From CAWJAP01 sp963834365 (lineage in GTDB: Bacteria; Acidobacteriota; Vicinamibacteria; Vicinamibacterales; Vicinamibacteraceae): a stretch of DNA of 64,000 nucleotides. Below, one piece after another: positions 9,859 through 19,404 of the stretch. How positions within the stretch are numbered: position 1 is the stretch's first letter; each line of letters starts with the position of its first letter. The translations under genes and the position numbers were made by a program. The stretch spans positions 1 through 64,000 of the forward strand of contig CAWIBS010000028.1 of the NCBI GenBank assembly GCA_963834365.1, given 5' to 3'. Under the pieces are notes generated by a model. It saw only the letters and a list, made by a program, of their open reading frames with translations. It did not search any database and had not been told where the DNA came from.

Positions 9859-12581
9859 ACAGCATGGACTGGACCGACCGCGTACGGGCGGCATTCATCG
9901 GCGCCTCGCAGTATGCCCGACGACGACGTCATCGAGGAACTGGCGCAGCATGTGAGCGCGATGTACGAGGCCGCACGCGCGGACGGCTGCTCGCACGAGG
10001 ACGCGGATCGGCGCGTGGCCGAGCAACTCGATCGCTGGCGTGTCGAGAGCCGGCGCGTTGCAGCACCAATCGCGTCGCCCGGCTGGTCGGTGGCGCCTCC
10101 GCCGGCCGTATCGTCATCCCGCTTCACGGGCCTGGCGCAGGACGTTCGCTATGCCGCGCGTCTGCTGCGCCGGCAGCCGCGGCATGCGCTGCTCGCCATC
10201 CTGACGATGGCGCTCGGCATCGGTGCGACGACGGTGCTCTTCAGCGTGGCGTACGGCGTGCTGATGAAGCCGTTGCCGTGGCCGCACGCCGACCGGATCG
10301 TCGGTAATCGAGGAAACGCGCGGCGGCAGCGCGCCGCGGTTCGGCGCCTTCACCAACGCCGCCTATCTCGCCTGGCGCGAGGAGGCCGCGACAATCGAGC
10401 ACATCGCGGCGTGGTCCCAGCGTCTCGTCACGCTCACAGGGGCGGGCGAGCCGGAACGCATCCGGATCACCGCCGCAACGGCCAGCCTCTTTCCGCTGCT
10501 CGGTGCGCGTCCGCTCGTCGGATCGTTCTTCGAGCAGAAAGACGAAACGTCGCCGGTGATCGTTCTGTCGGAGGGCCTGTGGCGGCAGCGCTTCAGCGCG
10601 GACCCCGCCGTTCTCGGCAGGTCCGTCCATCTCGACGGTGCGCCCTACACCGTCGTCGGCGTGCTGCCGGACAGCCTCGTGTACCCGACCGGCAGACCCG
10701 CGCCATCATTCCGTATCGCGGTTCGACCGACGGCCGGCAACTCCCTGTCGATGTTCAACGCGATCGCGGTGCTTCGTCCCGGCGTGACCGCAGCGCAGGC
10801 GGCCGCGGAAGGCACGGCGCGGGGCCGCTTCGCCGCAGATACCGGCATGACGACGACGGCGATTTTCGGCAGCAACGGTCCGATCGAGATCACCGCGCAG
10901 CCGATGCGCGACGCGTTGACCGCCGACGTCCGCCGCCCGCTCGATCGTGCTGCTGGTGGCGGTCGGCCTGCTGCTCGCCACGGCGACCGCGAACGTCGCG
11001 AGCCTGCAGCTCGCGCGCGCGACGACGAGGCGCCGCGAAATGGCGATTCGCGCCGCGCTCGGCGCCGGCAGCGCGCGCGTGACGCGCCAGCTGCTCGTCG
11101 AAAGCCTGCTTCTCGGACTCAGTCGGCGGCGCGCGCGGGCCTCGCGCTTGCCTGGCTGCTGCATCGATCGCTGCCGTCCTGCTGCCCGCCGATTTTCCGC
11201 GCCTCGACGCGCTCGGCGTCGACGCCGTGGTCGCTGGCCTTCGCGCTCGTCGTCTCGGTGGGCACGAGCATCGTCTTCGGGCTGTTGCCCGTCCTGCGCG
11301 TGCGCCGGCTCAATCTGGTCGAAGCGCTGGCGGAGGACGGCGACGGCACCGGTCGGCGCCGGCGTGCGATCGCGCACGGCGCGCGCACGACTGCTCATGA
11401 TGTCGGGGCAGGTGACGATCGCCTGCGTGCTGCTCGTCGGCGCGTCGCTGCTGGGGCGCAGCTTTCTCGCGCTGCTCAACGCGGATCGCGGCTACGATCC
11501 GTCACCGACGTGCTGTCGGCGCGGCTATCGATGCCGGCGACGATGTATCCGCGCAGCGGAGCGGCGGTTTGCCATCATCGAACAGGTCCTCGAGCGGCTC
11601 GCGGCGATGCCCGGGGTGACCGAGGCGTCATTCACCTCTGAACTGCCGCTGACGCCCGGCGGGTCGACGAGCGCGTTCAACCTGAAATCGCTTAAGGCCG
11701 ACGGTGGCATCGTCAGGGTTCAGGCGTCGCCACGCATCGTCAGCCCGCGGTATTTCTCCGCGCTTCGGATTCGCGATCATCGCCGGCCGCGTCTTCTCCG
11801 ACGTCGACACCGAAACATCCGAGCCGGTCGTCGTGGTCAACCAGGCGTTTGCGCGCCGATACCTCGGCGACTCGCCGCTCGGCGCGAGGGTGCCCGGTGG
11901 CGTATGCGCCTCCCGACAGAGAGCCGGTACCGAGGCACGGTCATCGGCGTCGTTGACGACGTGCGCTACGTGACGGCGGGGACAGCGCGCAGCCGGAGCT
12001 GTACTACTCCCACCGTCAGATGGGCGGTCGACTTCCGGTGCAGACCGTCACGCTGCTGATGCGCCGCTGGCGATCCTGGCGCGGCGGCGGTGCGCTTTGA
12101 CGCGGCGGTTCGCGAAGCGGATCGAGCGGCTAGTGGCAGACGCGGTGATGCCGCTCGAGGCAGCGGCTGCTCACGACGCTCGCGCGGCCGCGGCTGTACG
12201 CGATGCTGCTCGGCGGCTTCGCCGGGTTCGCGCTTCTCATCGCGGCCGTCGGTCTCTTCGGCCTCCTGTCGTACTCCGTCGTCGCAGCGGTCCCGCGAGC
12301 TCGCGATACGGGCCGCGCTCGGCGCACGCCGGGCGGACATCCTGCGGCTGGTGCTTCGTCAGGGACTCACCGTGACGCTCGCGGGCGTCGTCGCCGGCAT
12401 GCTCGCCTCGGCGTGGCTGACCCGCGTGCTGTCGACCCAACTCTACGGCGTCACGCCGCACGACACCGTCACGTTTGTCGTGGTCCCGCTACTGCTTCTG
12501 GTCGTCGGGGCGCTGGCGTGCCTGATGCCAGCTCTGCGCGCCGCGAAGCTCGACCCGCTGCGGATACTGCGCGGAGGTTAG
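9855..12581 (+). CDS. ADOP-type permease coupled to PadR, frameshifted
   Basis: From 9855 (GTG overlapping the PadR stop) the fragments read as a complete ADOP of about 900 residues. It has an N-terminal cytoplasmic part with VIEELAQHVSAMYEAARADG, the first membrane segment LLAILTMALGIGATTVLFSV, a MacB periplasmic domain (SPVIVLSEGLWRQRFSADP, PYTVVGVLPD), the first FtsX domain (NVASLQLARATTRRREMAIR), a second periplasmic domain and the final FtsX domain ending PALRAAKLDPLRILRGG. Six or more frame breaks are spread through it. The N-terminal helical region is the hallmark that separates ADOPs from plain MacB permeases. PadR coupling suggests induced expression. Confidence 0.85.
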
Positions 12582-12610
12582 GGTCAAGGTTATTCCTTCG
12601 CCGACCCTAA
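12578..12610 (+). terminator. Hairpin at the end of the ADOP gene
   Basis: TTAGGGTC and GACCCTAA form a perfect 8-base inverted repeat around a 17-base loop. The ADOP stop codon lies inside the first arm. No T-run follows, so it would be a weak or factor-assisted terminator. Confidence 0.45.
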
Positions 12611-12706
12611 ACGGCCGGCGCCTCAGAGGCGAGCACTGGGACGGGGATTAGGAGCAGGCCGACCCGTGGGTTACCCAGTGGCCCCACCGCGCGCTGTGAG
12701 CGCCGT

Positions 12707-13028
12707 TTAGAAGTTGGCTGGGACCGCGGCGCGACACGTGAACTCGAATCCGTGACTTGGGTGGTTCCGACGGGCCGTGACCGCCGGCAGTGGACACGGT
12801 TGCCGGATGAAGGTCGCGCCTGCTCGTGTCGGACTCGAGTACGTGAACGAACCCGTCAGGTCCCGCCAACAGCCCTCGCCCCGTTCGAGGATCGCGTTCA
12901 GCGAACTGAACAATCACCGAAAATGGCCGGCGCGCTCGTACCGATGCGAGGCCGCACTCCAGCGAACGCTGCAGAGCTGCTGCTGAAACCGGGAACTATA
13001 GCGCCCGCAGTCCAGCGCAAAAGTCCGA
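12707..13028 (-). pseudogene. Unrecognised coding fragment downstream of the carboxypeptidase-regulatory-like gene
   Basis: Coding-like segments in two frames read on from the gene above. One has RPFSVIVQFAERDPRTGRGL then LAGPDGFVHVLES; the next has AGATFIRQPCPLPAV and ends FTCRAAVPANF at 12707. No start codon with a ribosome site was found. It may be a second small secreted protein whose N-terminus is damaged, or a decayed remnant. The family is not recognised. The 90 bases between 12611 and 12706 hold nothing visible. Confidence 0.35.
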
Positions 13029-13395
13029 TCACACGCCCATCACCTGACGCTCTATCGAGGCCGTGAACACCCCGCCCACGAGCAAAGCTCCGCCCCAGAT
13101 CCTCCTGCTCGGAGCCGATGACGGTTTCAACCATCTTCGTTACGAACCCGTTCATCCGTGCCTCGACGCGGCACTTACCGTGTAGTCCAGCAAGGCGATA
13201 TGTACCAGCCCCATTTGTGACTGTCTGGCGAGCTTCGCCCTGTTCGGCCATGGCAGTAATAGTTGCACCCGGCAATCCGCGGCCGGTCGTGTCTGTAATC
13301 ACACCGGAGAGTGAACCCGTTCGATCCTGGCTCGCACTCAGGCCGACAAGCCCCGCTAGAACAACGGCGACGGCAGCGGCACATCCTCTGCGCAT
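13029..13395 (-). CDS. Small secreted carboxypeptidase-regulatory-like (Ig-fold) protein, one frameshift
   Basis: The protein opens with a signal peptide (MRRGCAAAVAVVLAGLVGLS) and then the characteristic carboxypeptidase-regulatory-like pattern: GSLSGVITDTTGRGLPGATI, GTYRLAGL, VEARMNGFVTKMVETV. A frame change near 13095 gives the likely C-terminus GALLVGGVFTASIERQ ending at 13029. In TonB-dependent Oar-type receptors this domain is N-terminal to a barrel; here it stands alone at about 120 residues. It is probably a periplasmic or surface protein of unknown partner. Confidence 0.65.
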
Positions 13396-13781
13396 ACCTC
13401 TTCCTCCCAGTACTCATGACCATCGTAGGCTATCCGTGGCCAATCGTAGCTCCCTCCTTTCGCCAAGTGGGTGCCTGATCACTCGGGGAATCGGACCAGA
13501 ACGTCCGCCACGCGGGATTGCCTGAGAGCTCTTGGAAATATCAGCGGTGTCACCTCGACCGAGTGGTTGCTGATTTCGGCTCTTAGAATCACCGATTTGG
13601 AGATGGTGACCCAAACGTTCGCGAGTTGGAACCGCATGGCGAACTGTCTGAGACGGGTCGAGGCGCTCCGACGAGCGGGCATGAGTGCCTGCATCTCTGC
13701 CGTCGCGGGCCCCAAGTATCCCTGAGTCAGGACATTCGAACAGGGTGGATTTCCATCGACTTTACGAGGCGACCGAGATGA
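13396..13781. other. Gene-poor stretch holding one copy of a dispersed coding-like repeat
   Basis: No intact gene was found between the carboxypeptidase-regulatory-like gene and the end of the sulfatase. Its main content is the coding-like repeat copy A at 13585-13725, given separately. Confidence 0.6.
13585..13725 (+). repeat. Dispersed coding-like repeat, copy A
   Basis: On the plus strand this reads VTQTFASWNRMANCL then RRVEALRRAG, and continues to a TGA at 13723. A second copy at 17000-17117 reads VTQIFTSWNQMVSWL then RQLQGLRGRI. The two match at V-T-Q-x-F-x-S-W-N-x-M and at the L-R pairs that follow. No start codon or full gene is attached to either. It could be the C-terminus of a decayed gene family. 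Confidence 0.5.
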
Positions 13782-15236
13782 CTAAGGTCGGCTCGCAGTC
13801 GCTGCGGATTTGTCGTCGTAGGCGGGATTCTTCTCGGTCGGCAACGGCGCGTTTGTCGCCTTGAGCCACGCCAGCAGATCGTTCAGGAGCTCATCGCGTT
13901 TGGCCGTGTTGGTGGCGGCCACATCGTGGCGCTCCCCGATGTCCGATGCGATGTTGTAGAGCTCCACCGCGCGGTTCGTCCCGATTTCTCCGCGGCCGCC
14001 ATCGAGCTGCCATTCCTCGTGATAGAGATGCAGCTTCCAGTCGCCCTTGCGAATCACGCTCACCGGCCGCGTGCGAAACACCGGGTCGCGTCCACGGATC
14101 ACGGGGTCGTCAAGATAGCCGGGGAAGTGCCAGAAGATCGCCTGACGCTTCAGCCCGGCGTGCGGATTCTCGAACAGCGGAACCAGGCTCTCGCCGTCGA
14201 GCGTCTGTCCCGGCGGCACACTCGCGCGCGCCAGGACCAGAAACGTCGGAATACAGGTCCACGCTGTGTATCGGCGTCGAGTTGCGCGTGCCCGGCGCGA
14301 TCACGCCTGGCCAGTACGGCGATGAACGGCTCGCGAATCCCGCCCTCGTAGTACCCGCCCTTGCTGCCGCGGAGGGGCTCCTGCGACGACTGCTGTGTTC
14401 CGCCGTTGTCCGACGTGAAGATCACGAGCGTGTTCTTGTCGAGGCCGAGCGCTTTCAGGCGGTCCATCAGCTGCCCCACGCCTTCGTCGAGGTCGAACAA
14501 GGAGGCTGCGTACATGGCGGCGGCGTGCTGCACGCCCGGGCGCTTGGACTTGAAACGCGCGAGCGATGACGGACGGGCTTCGAGCGCCACGTGAATCGCG
14601 TGATGCGTGACGAATGCAAAGAACGGCCGATCACGGTTCGCTTCGGCAAACGCGGCCGCGGCGCGCGTCAGCGAAAACACGCCCTTCGGATCGTCCGGCT
14701 CATCCCGCCACAGATTGGGATTCGGTGAGCGCGGATCGAACACGGTATCGAAGCCCTGTACGGCTGGCGGTGTCCCGTCCGGCGGTCCGAGGTGCCATTT
14801 GCCGAAGATGCCGGTCACATAGCCTGCCGCCTTCAACGCTTCTGCGATCGTCACGTTCGAGGGCGCCAGGCCGCTCTTGTTCGGAATCGGCAGCATCCGC
14901 ATCAGGTTCTTCGGGCCACGTTCGGTGCTCCCGACGGCGTAGACGCCGTGGCGCGGGCCATATTGCCCGGAGAGCAAGCACCGCGCGGCTCGGCGCGCAG
15001 TTGCCCGCGCCCGCGTACGCCTGCGTGAACACCATCCCCTGCTGTGCCAGCCGATCGATATTCGGCGTTTCGTGGAAATCGGACCCCTGATACTGAACGT
15101 CCTTCCACCCCAGATCGTCCGCGAGAATCAGCACGAGATTCGGACGAGTCGCTCGCGGCGCAGGCTGGGCCAACGCCGCGAGCGGCAGAAGAATCACGCA
15201 GCAGCCCATCGCAAGCCGAAACCGGAATGTGTACAT
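13782..15236 (-). CDS. Type I sulfatase (arylsulfatase family), frameshifted
   Basis: A signal peptide (MGCCVILLPLAALAQ) leads into PNLVLILADDLGWKD, whose acidic residues bind calcium. NCAPSRAVL holds the Cys-x-Pro-Ser-Arg signature, in which the Cys becomes formylglycine. Then come YVTGIFGKWHLGPP, THHAIHVALEARP and FTSDNGG, all conserved sulfatase blocks, and a C-terminal part with RKGDWKLHLYHEEWQ. Frame breaks lie near 14985 and 14225. The enzyme should hydrolyse sulfate esters outside the cytoplasm. No formylglycine-generating enzyme gene is in the window. Its ATG is only 36 bases from the GTG of the divergent sulfatase. GGAG lies upstream of the ATG. Confidence 0.88.
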
Positions 15237-15272
15237 GACCTGCTCCGGCGCTTACGATACCATCCAGATCTC

Positions 15273-16644
15273 GTGAAAGCGCTAGTCATTATCGGCGCGA
15301 TAGTCGTCGCGACAACCTACCGCGCCGGCGCCCCTGCCCAGAGCCAGATGGACGTCCGGATGAACGTCCTCGTGCTGGTGATCGACGACATGCGGTGGGA
15401 CTCGCTCGGCGCAGCGGGCAATCGGGTCGTCCGGACGCCCCGCCTGGATCGGCTGGCGGCCCGCGGGGTCAGGTTCGCCCAGGCGCGCGTCACCACATCG
15501 ATCTGCATGGTGAGCCGGGCGTCGCTGCTCACCGGCCAGTACATGTCGCGTCACGGCATCACCGGTTCGGCAAGCCGCTCACGCCCGAGGCGTTCGCGAC
15601 GACCTATCCCCGGCCTGCTGCGGCGGCCGGCTACTGGACCGGGCACGTCGGCAAGTACGATGTCGGCCAGCCGCGAGCCGACGGGTACGACTTCGTCCGC
15701 GCCTATCACGGCCGGCACTGGGTCGAGGCAGCCGGACGGCGCACGGTCCACGTCACGGAGAAGAACGCGCGCGACGCGCTCGACTTCCTGCGGGAGCGGC
15801 CGAAGGACCGGCCGTTCTGCTGACCGTCGGGTTCTTCGCCCCGCACGCCGAGGACCGCGCCCAGGAGCAGTACCTGCCGCAGACTGGAGCGCGAAGCTGT
15901 ACGAGGGCGTGACGGTCCCGCCGTCGCCGCTCGGCGGAGCCGATTCCTGCGGGAGCTGCCGCCGTTTCTGTCGCCGGACGAGAACGAGGGCCGGGTCCGC
16001 TGCAACTGGCGGTTCGACACGCCGGAGCGGTATCAGGAGTACATGAAGGCTACTACCGCCTGGTGACCGAGGTGGACGCCGCGGTCGGCCGCATCGTCGA
16101 CGAACTCAGGCGCAGGGCGTCGTACGAGAACACGCTGGTCGTCTTCACCGGCGACAACGGCTACTTCCACGGCGAGCACGGCCTGGCCGACAAGTGGTAT
16201 CCCTACGAGGAGGCGCTCCGCGTCCCGCTGATCGTCCGCGACCCGCGCGCCGGCGCGCGCACCGGGGCCAGCGACGCACGACGACCTCGCGCTGAACGTC
16301 GACGTCGCGCCGACGATCCTCGCGGCGGCGGGCCTGACGCCGCCGGCCGCGATGCAGGGCCGCGACCTCGCGCCGCTGTACCTGGCCGAGAGCGCCGCCG
16401 GCGTGGCGCGAGGAGTTCTTCTACGAGCACCCGATCGTCACGTCAAGGACCGCATTCCCGCGTCGCAGGGGTGATCCGGCGCGACTGGAAGTACATCGTC
16501 TGGCCGGACTTCGACTTCGAGCAGCTGTACGATCTGAAGGCCGATCCGTCGGAGGTCACCAACCTGATTGAGGATCCGGCGCAGGCGAGACGCGCGGCGG
16601 CGATGCGGGAGAAGGCGGAGTCCTGGCGCCGATCGGTCAGGTAA
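15273..16644 (+). CDS. Type I sulfatase, divergent partner, heavily frameshifted
   Basis: GTG at 15273 starts a signal peptide (VKALVIIGAIVVATTYRAG), followed by VLVLVIDDMRWDSLG and SICMVSRASLLTGQY. The active-site signature is therefore Cys-Met-Val-Ser-Arg, with Val in place of the usual Pro. Later blocks are GYWTGHVGKYDVGQP, ENTLVVFTGDNGYFHGEHG and DKWYPYEEALRVPLIV, then RRDWKYIVWPDFDFEQLYDL near the end. At least five frame breaks fall between 15565 and 16440. The HGEHG and KWYPYEE blocks resemble the heparan-N-sulfatase or choline-sulfatase-like branch. The substrate is unknown. Confidence 0.8.
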
Positions 16645-16679
16645 GGACCTGTATCCAACCTTGAAACAGTCAACAGGGT

Positions 16680-16930
16680 GCAGCTGCGGCGCCACACTTC
16701 CAACGGGCTCATCTGCGACAGACGCTGCGCAATCGCCGCGTCCTCGACCGCACAGGCCCGGTGATGGCCTGTTCCAGTTGGTCCCGGCGCATCCGCGGAA
16801 CCAGGTAGAGTCCCTCGTTGATGCGTTCCGGGAGGTCGCGGAACAGCCGTCGTCGAAGACGTGATGACGATGGAGACCCGGTTGATGACGAGCCTCGCGC
16901 GTCCACGGTTGTTCAGTCCCTGACACCCAA
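16680..16930 (-). pseudogene. Fragment of an nSTAND-type NTPase gene
   Basis: The minus strand reads RRRLFRDLPERINEGLYLVP then RMRRDQLEQAITGP, and in the next frame VEDAAIAQRLSQM. This matches the conserved block of nSTAND1 domains, in which FxxLPEAINxxxYLVPRM precedes EAIxGPVRV. Only about 80 residues remain, with no start, no Walker motif and no effector domain. It is a scrap of a larger signalling or conflict-type protein. Confidence 0.5.
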
Positions 16931-17372
16931 GCGGTTTGGGATTCGACACCGTGCAATCGCCACTGGTCTGACGTCCTCGAGGTTCCATCAACTATCCGGC
17001 CGTCAAGAATCGACAAGTCGGGATTGGTGACCCAGATTTTCACCAGTTGGAACCAGATGGTGAGTTGGCTACGCCAACTCCAGGGGCTCCGGGGCCGCAT
17101 AGTCAAAGGGGGGTAGGAGCTTACCAATCACTTCCAGTTAATTGGAGCCTGTTGCCAACGCCGGGCGAACCGGTTGCTGAACACAGCGGCGTTTGAACCA
17201 AGCCGCTGGCGCGGCGGACGCTACGCGTGAGGCACGCTCGAGCGGTTAGCGTGTGGGTCACAAGGAGATTCCTGTGAGACAAATATGCGACAACGGCATG
17301 CGGTTTCGGGTGTTCGGCAGTTGCCACCTGCCGTGAAACTATCAATGAAATCGGCCTCGAGTGTTGTCAGGC
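16931..17372. other. Remnant stretch between the sulfatase and the tRNA-like sequence
   Basis: Apart from repeat copy B (17000-17117), no gene is recognised. AAGGAG at 17262-17267 precedes a GTG at 17275, but the frame closes after 20 codons. Confidence 0.4.
17000..17117 (+). repeat. Dispersed coding-like repeat, copy B
   Basis: This is the partner of copy A at 13585-13725. The shared core here is VTQIFTSWNQMVSWL followed by RQLQGLRGRI, with a stop shortly after at about 17117. Confidence 0.5.
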
Positions 17373-17444
17373 TGTCGGGGGTTGGCTCGCTGTACGTGTC
17401 TCATAACCCAAAGGTCGCGGGTTCAAATCCCGCCCCCGCAACCA
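17373..17444 (+). tRNA. Degenerate initiator-tRNA(Met)-like sequence
   Basis: The 3' half is well formed: anticodon loop CTCATAA (CAU anticodon), AGGTC variable loop, a perfect GCGGG/CCCGC T-stem with loop TTCAAAT, acceptor strand CCCCGCA and encoded ACCA end, as in bacterial initiator tRNA. The 5' acceptor pairs only if one extra T is removed. About ten bases of the D-arm are missing and the 5' side of the anticodon stem does not pair. It is either a tRNA pseudogene, an attachment-site-like 3' fragment, or a gene damaged by sequencing error. Confidence 0.5.
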
Positions 17445-17463
17445 AATTTTATTTTGGACTCAT

Positions 17464-17488
17464 GAGGTCGCCGGTATCTGGCGACCTC
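17464..17488 (+). terminator. Strong hairpin after the tRNA-like sequence
   Basis: GAGGTCGCC and GGCGACCTC form a perfect 9-base stem with a 7-base loop, followed by a T-rich run (TTGCTGTCTCT). It lies 20 bases after the CCA end, as expected for a tRNA terminator, and directly before the truncated toxin. Confidence 0.65.
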
Positions 17489-17509
17489 TTGCTGTCTCTG
17501 GCCGCACTC

Positions 17510-17674
17510 AGCATTTACTACCACCTTTCGGCAGATGCTCAGATCTGGCTGATGACGCTCTACGACAAGGACGAAATGGCCGACCTGAGCGCGGCTGAGA
17601 AACGGGCTTTGAAGGCGGCTCTCGAGGCCGAACTTGCCCGGCGTGCCGCGCGGCGCCGGCTACGAAGGAAGTGA
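17510..17674 (+). pseudogene. RelE/HigB-type toxin, C-terminal half only
   Basis: The remaining 54 residues begin SIYYHLSADAQIWLMTLYDK and continue DEMADLSAAEKRALKAALEA, which is the C-terminal strand and helix region of RelE-type mRNA interferases paired with NadS/HigA antitoxins. The N-terminal half is absent; upstream sequence in the same frame runs through the terminator hairpin and is not toxin-like. The toxin should therefore be dead. The antitoxin gene follows after three bases. The junction with the tRNA-like element suggests a recombination scar. Confidence 0.65.
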
Positions 17675-17677
17675 ACT

Positions 17678-18031
17678 ATGGCAGCGAAGAAGCGACCGGT
17701 GGCTCGAAAGAAGCGCAGCCTCTTCCGAGAACTCATGTCGGGTGTGGAAGCTATGCGGGATCACCGCGAAGGGCGGCTCACTTTGAAGACAAGAGAGGTG
17801 CAGCCGATCACGGTTCCGCCAATCAACGCGGACGTCGTCCGCGAGACGCGCGAGGCGCTCAAGATGTCACGCCATGTGTTCGCGTTCAAGATTGGTGTGA
17901 ACCCCCGCACTCTCGAGCGGTGGGAACAGGGACGTAGCAAGCCGAACGAGCAGGCTGCCGCCTTGATTTGGCTGGTGCGGAAATACCCCGACACGCTCAA
18001 GCGGTTAGAGTCGCTCGCAGCCTCAGCTTGA
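17678..18031 (+). CDS. XRE-type antitoxin (NadS/HigA-like) DNA-binding protein
   Basis: This intact 117-residue protein has a basic N-terminus (MAAKKRPVARKKRSLFRELM) and then a helix-turn-helix from about residue 55 to 105: VVRETREALKMSRHVFAFKI, NPRTLERWEQGRSKPNEQA, ALIWLVRKYPDTL. The NPRTLERWEQGRxKP pattern is typical of antitoxins encoded after RelE-type toxins. Family members bind the toxin and repress their own promoter. A GGAAG ribosome site precedes the ATG. With the toxin gene truncated, it is an orphan and may act only as a repressor or as protection against related toxins elsewhere. Confidence 0.8.
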   Translation: MAAKKRPVARKKRSLFRELMSGVEAMRDHREGRLTLKTREVQPITVPPINADVVRETREALKMSRHVFAFKIGVNPRTLERWEQGRSKPNEQAAALIWLVRKYPDTLKRLESLAASA

Positions 18032-18227
18032 GTCTCGGGTTGAGCCTCGGCTGAGGATCGGTGCACGTCGGCTTGCGCGCAGCTTCACCGCGGTCCTGGA
18101 CAGGGCTCGCCTGCCATCCTCAGCGACACACGCAACGATCTGACTTTGGAGTGACCGCGACGAGGTCTTGGTGCCCCGCACACCCACGCCGCCGCGGCCA
18201 CGACTCCAGCATCGACGCTCTGCGCCC

Positions 18228-19146
18228 TCAGTGCTTTGGGATCATTTGTGCGATGGTTCTTCGCACCCACTCGCGGGCCGCGTGCGTGTCGACGCGAGCG
18301 CGATCGTCCCGCGAGAAACAGACGTCTCCACCGTCGCTCGCCACCGCAACAGTCTCGTTGCCTAGTCGATTCCGGGACGGGTCGAAAAGAAAAGTGGGCG
18401 ACCCCGAGTCTCCAAAACAGACCACGCCAGGCAGGGACCAGCTCGCCCACTCGTTGTCCACGACACGGCGTAGCTTCGAAATCTTGATTCGACGCCAGCC
18501 ATCCCATTCGGAATTGGGCTGAGGCCCGCCGCCCGGCACGGAGTCCAGGTCGCCATAGCCCGGGAGAATCATCAACGCATCCTCGGCTCGATCGCTTTTC
18601 AGGGTATCGGGCCGGGCGAGCGTCGCAGGCGCGATGCCCCGGACGGGTTCGCTGAGGAAGATCAGGCCGATGTCCAGAATCCCTGGGTCGAGGCCCCGGA
18701 ACGTGCAGAGGTCCGGCGGAGGACAGGGAGGCAGGGATGGGTGGGTGGCGTGGCCGGCGACGGGCCGCCAGCCCGATCGCTCGAGAGCATTCGGGTTGAA
18801 GGTCACGAAGAACTTGATGGATGGCGGGAGCGTGACCTCCTTGATCCAGGCCACGCAGTGACCGGCGGTCAGGAACACACGCTCGTCGAATGAGCGTGCC
18901 GGTGCAGCGCGTCAGGAGTCCCTCAGGAGCTCCGAAGTCGTTGGGCTCTCCCCACACCACGAACGCGCCGACATTCGGGAACAGGTTGAAGAAGTCGACC
19001 ACTCTGAGCGAATGGAGCTCAGGTGTCTCGTTCTGGTTCGCGCTCGTTCGCTCTCCCTCAGCGCACAGCGTCTCTCGTCCAAGCATGGCCACCAGGGTCA
19101 GCGCCAGAACAAGCGTCGTCCGTCGGGTCCACATCGGTACATCCAT
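18228..19146 (-). CDS. Secreted trypsin-like serine protease, one frameshift
   Basis: The start at 19146 is supported by GGAGG six bases upstream. A signal peptide (TTLVLALTLVAMLGRETLC) precedes the mature protein. After a frame change near 18885, VFLTAGHC carries the catalytic His, LDIGLIFLSEPV the likely Asp in the position of the usual DIAL block, and VCFGDSGSPTF the catalytic Ser. Extra cysteines (PPCPPPDLC) suggest disulfides. It ends RTIAQMIPKH at 18228. The family cleaves peptide bonds outside the cytoplasm. About 200 bases between its end and the antitoxin stop hold no gene. Confidence 0.8.
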
Positions 19147-19404
19147 CGCAATCCTCCGTTTGGAAAGTGCCCGCTCGGCAGAAAGCGCCACAATCAACCG
19201 GTCCCCGCTTCTCGGCTGCCCCTTTTGACTGAGCTAGAATTGCCGTCCCGGGACGAGAGCCGCGGCCTGCTGATGTTGCGGTCGGGCGGTGCGCCTTGCG
19301 TTGCCGACAATGCGGCAGAAGGGCCGTCAAAGTCCTCACGCCAGCCTCAACGCCGGTTCATCGTTCGCTCAATTCCCGCGGAAGGCTGACGTCAGGGGGT
19401 ATGC

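Noticed and set aside
6857..12581. Complete tripartite MacAB-TolC-type exporter
   Set aside because: No ATPase domain (Walker A or ABC signature), MacA-like adaptor or TolC-like gene was found next to any of the five permeases.
17275..17337. Short ORF with AAGGAG ribosome site before the tRNA-like sequence
   Set aside because: It closes after 20 codons and shows no signal peptide or family pattern, so chance is more likely.
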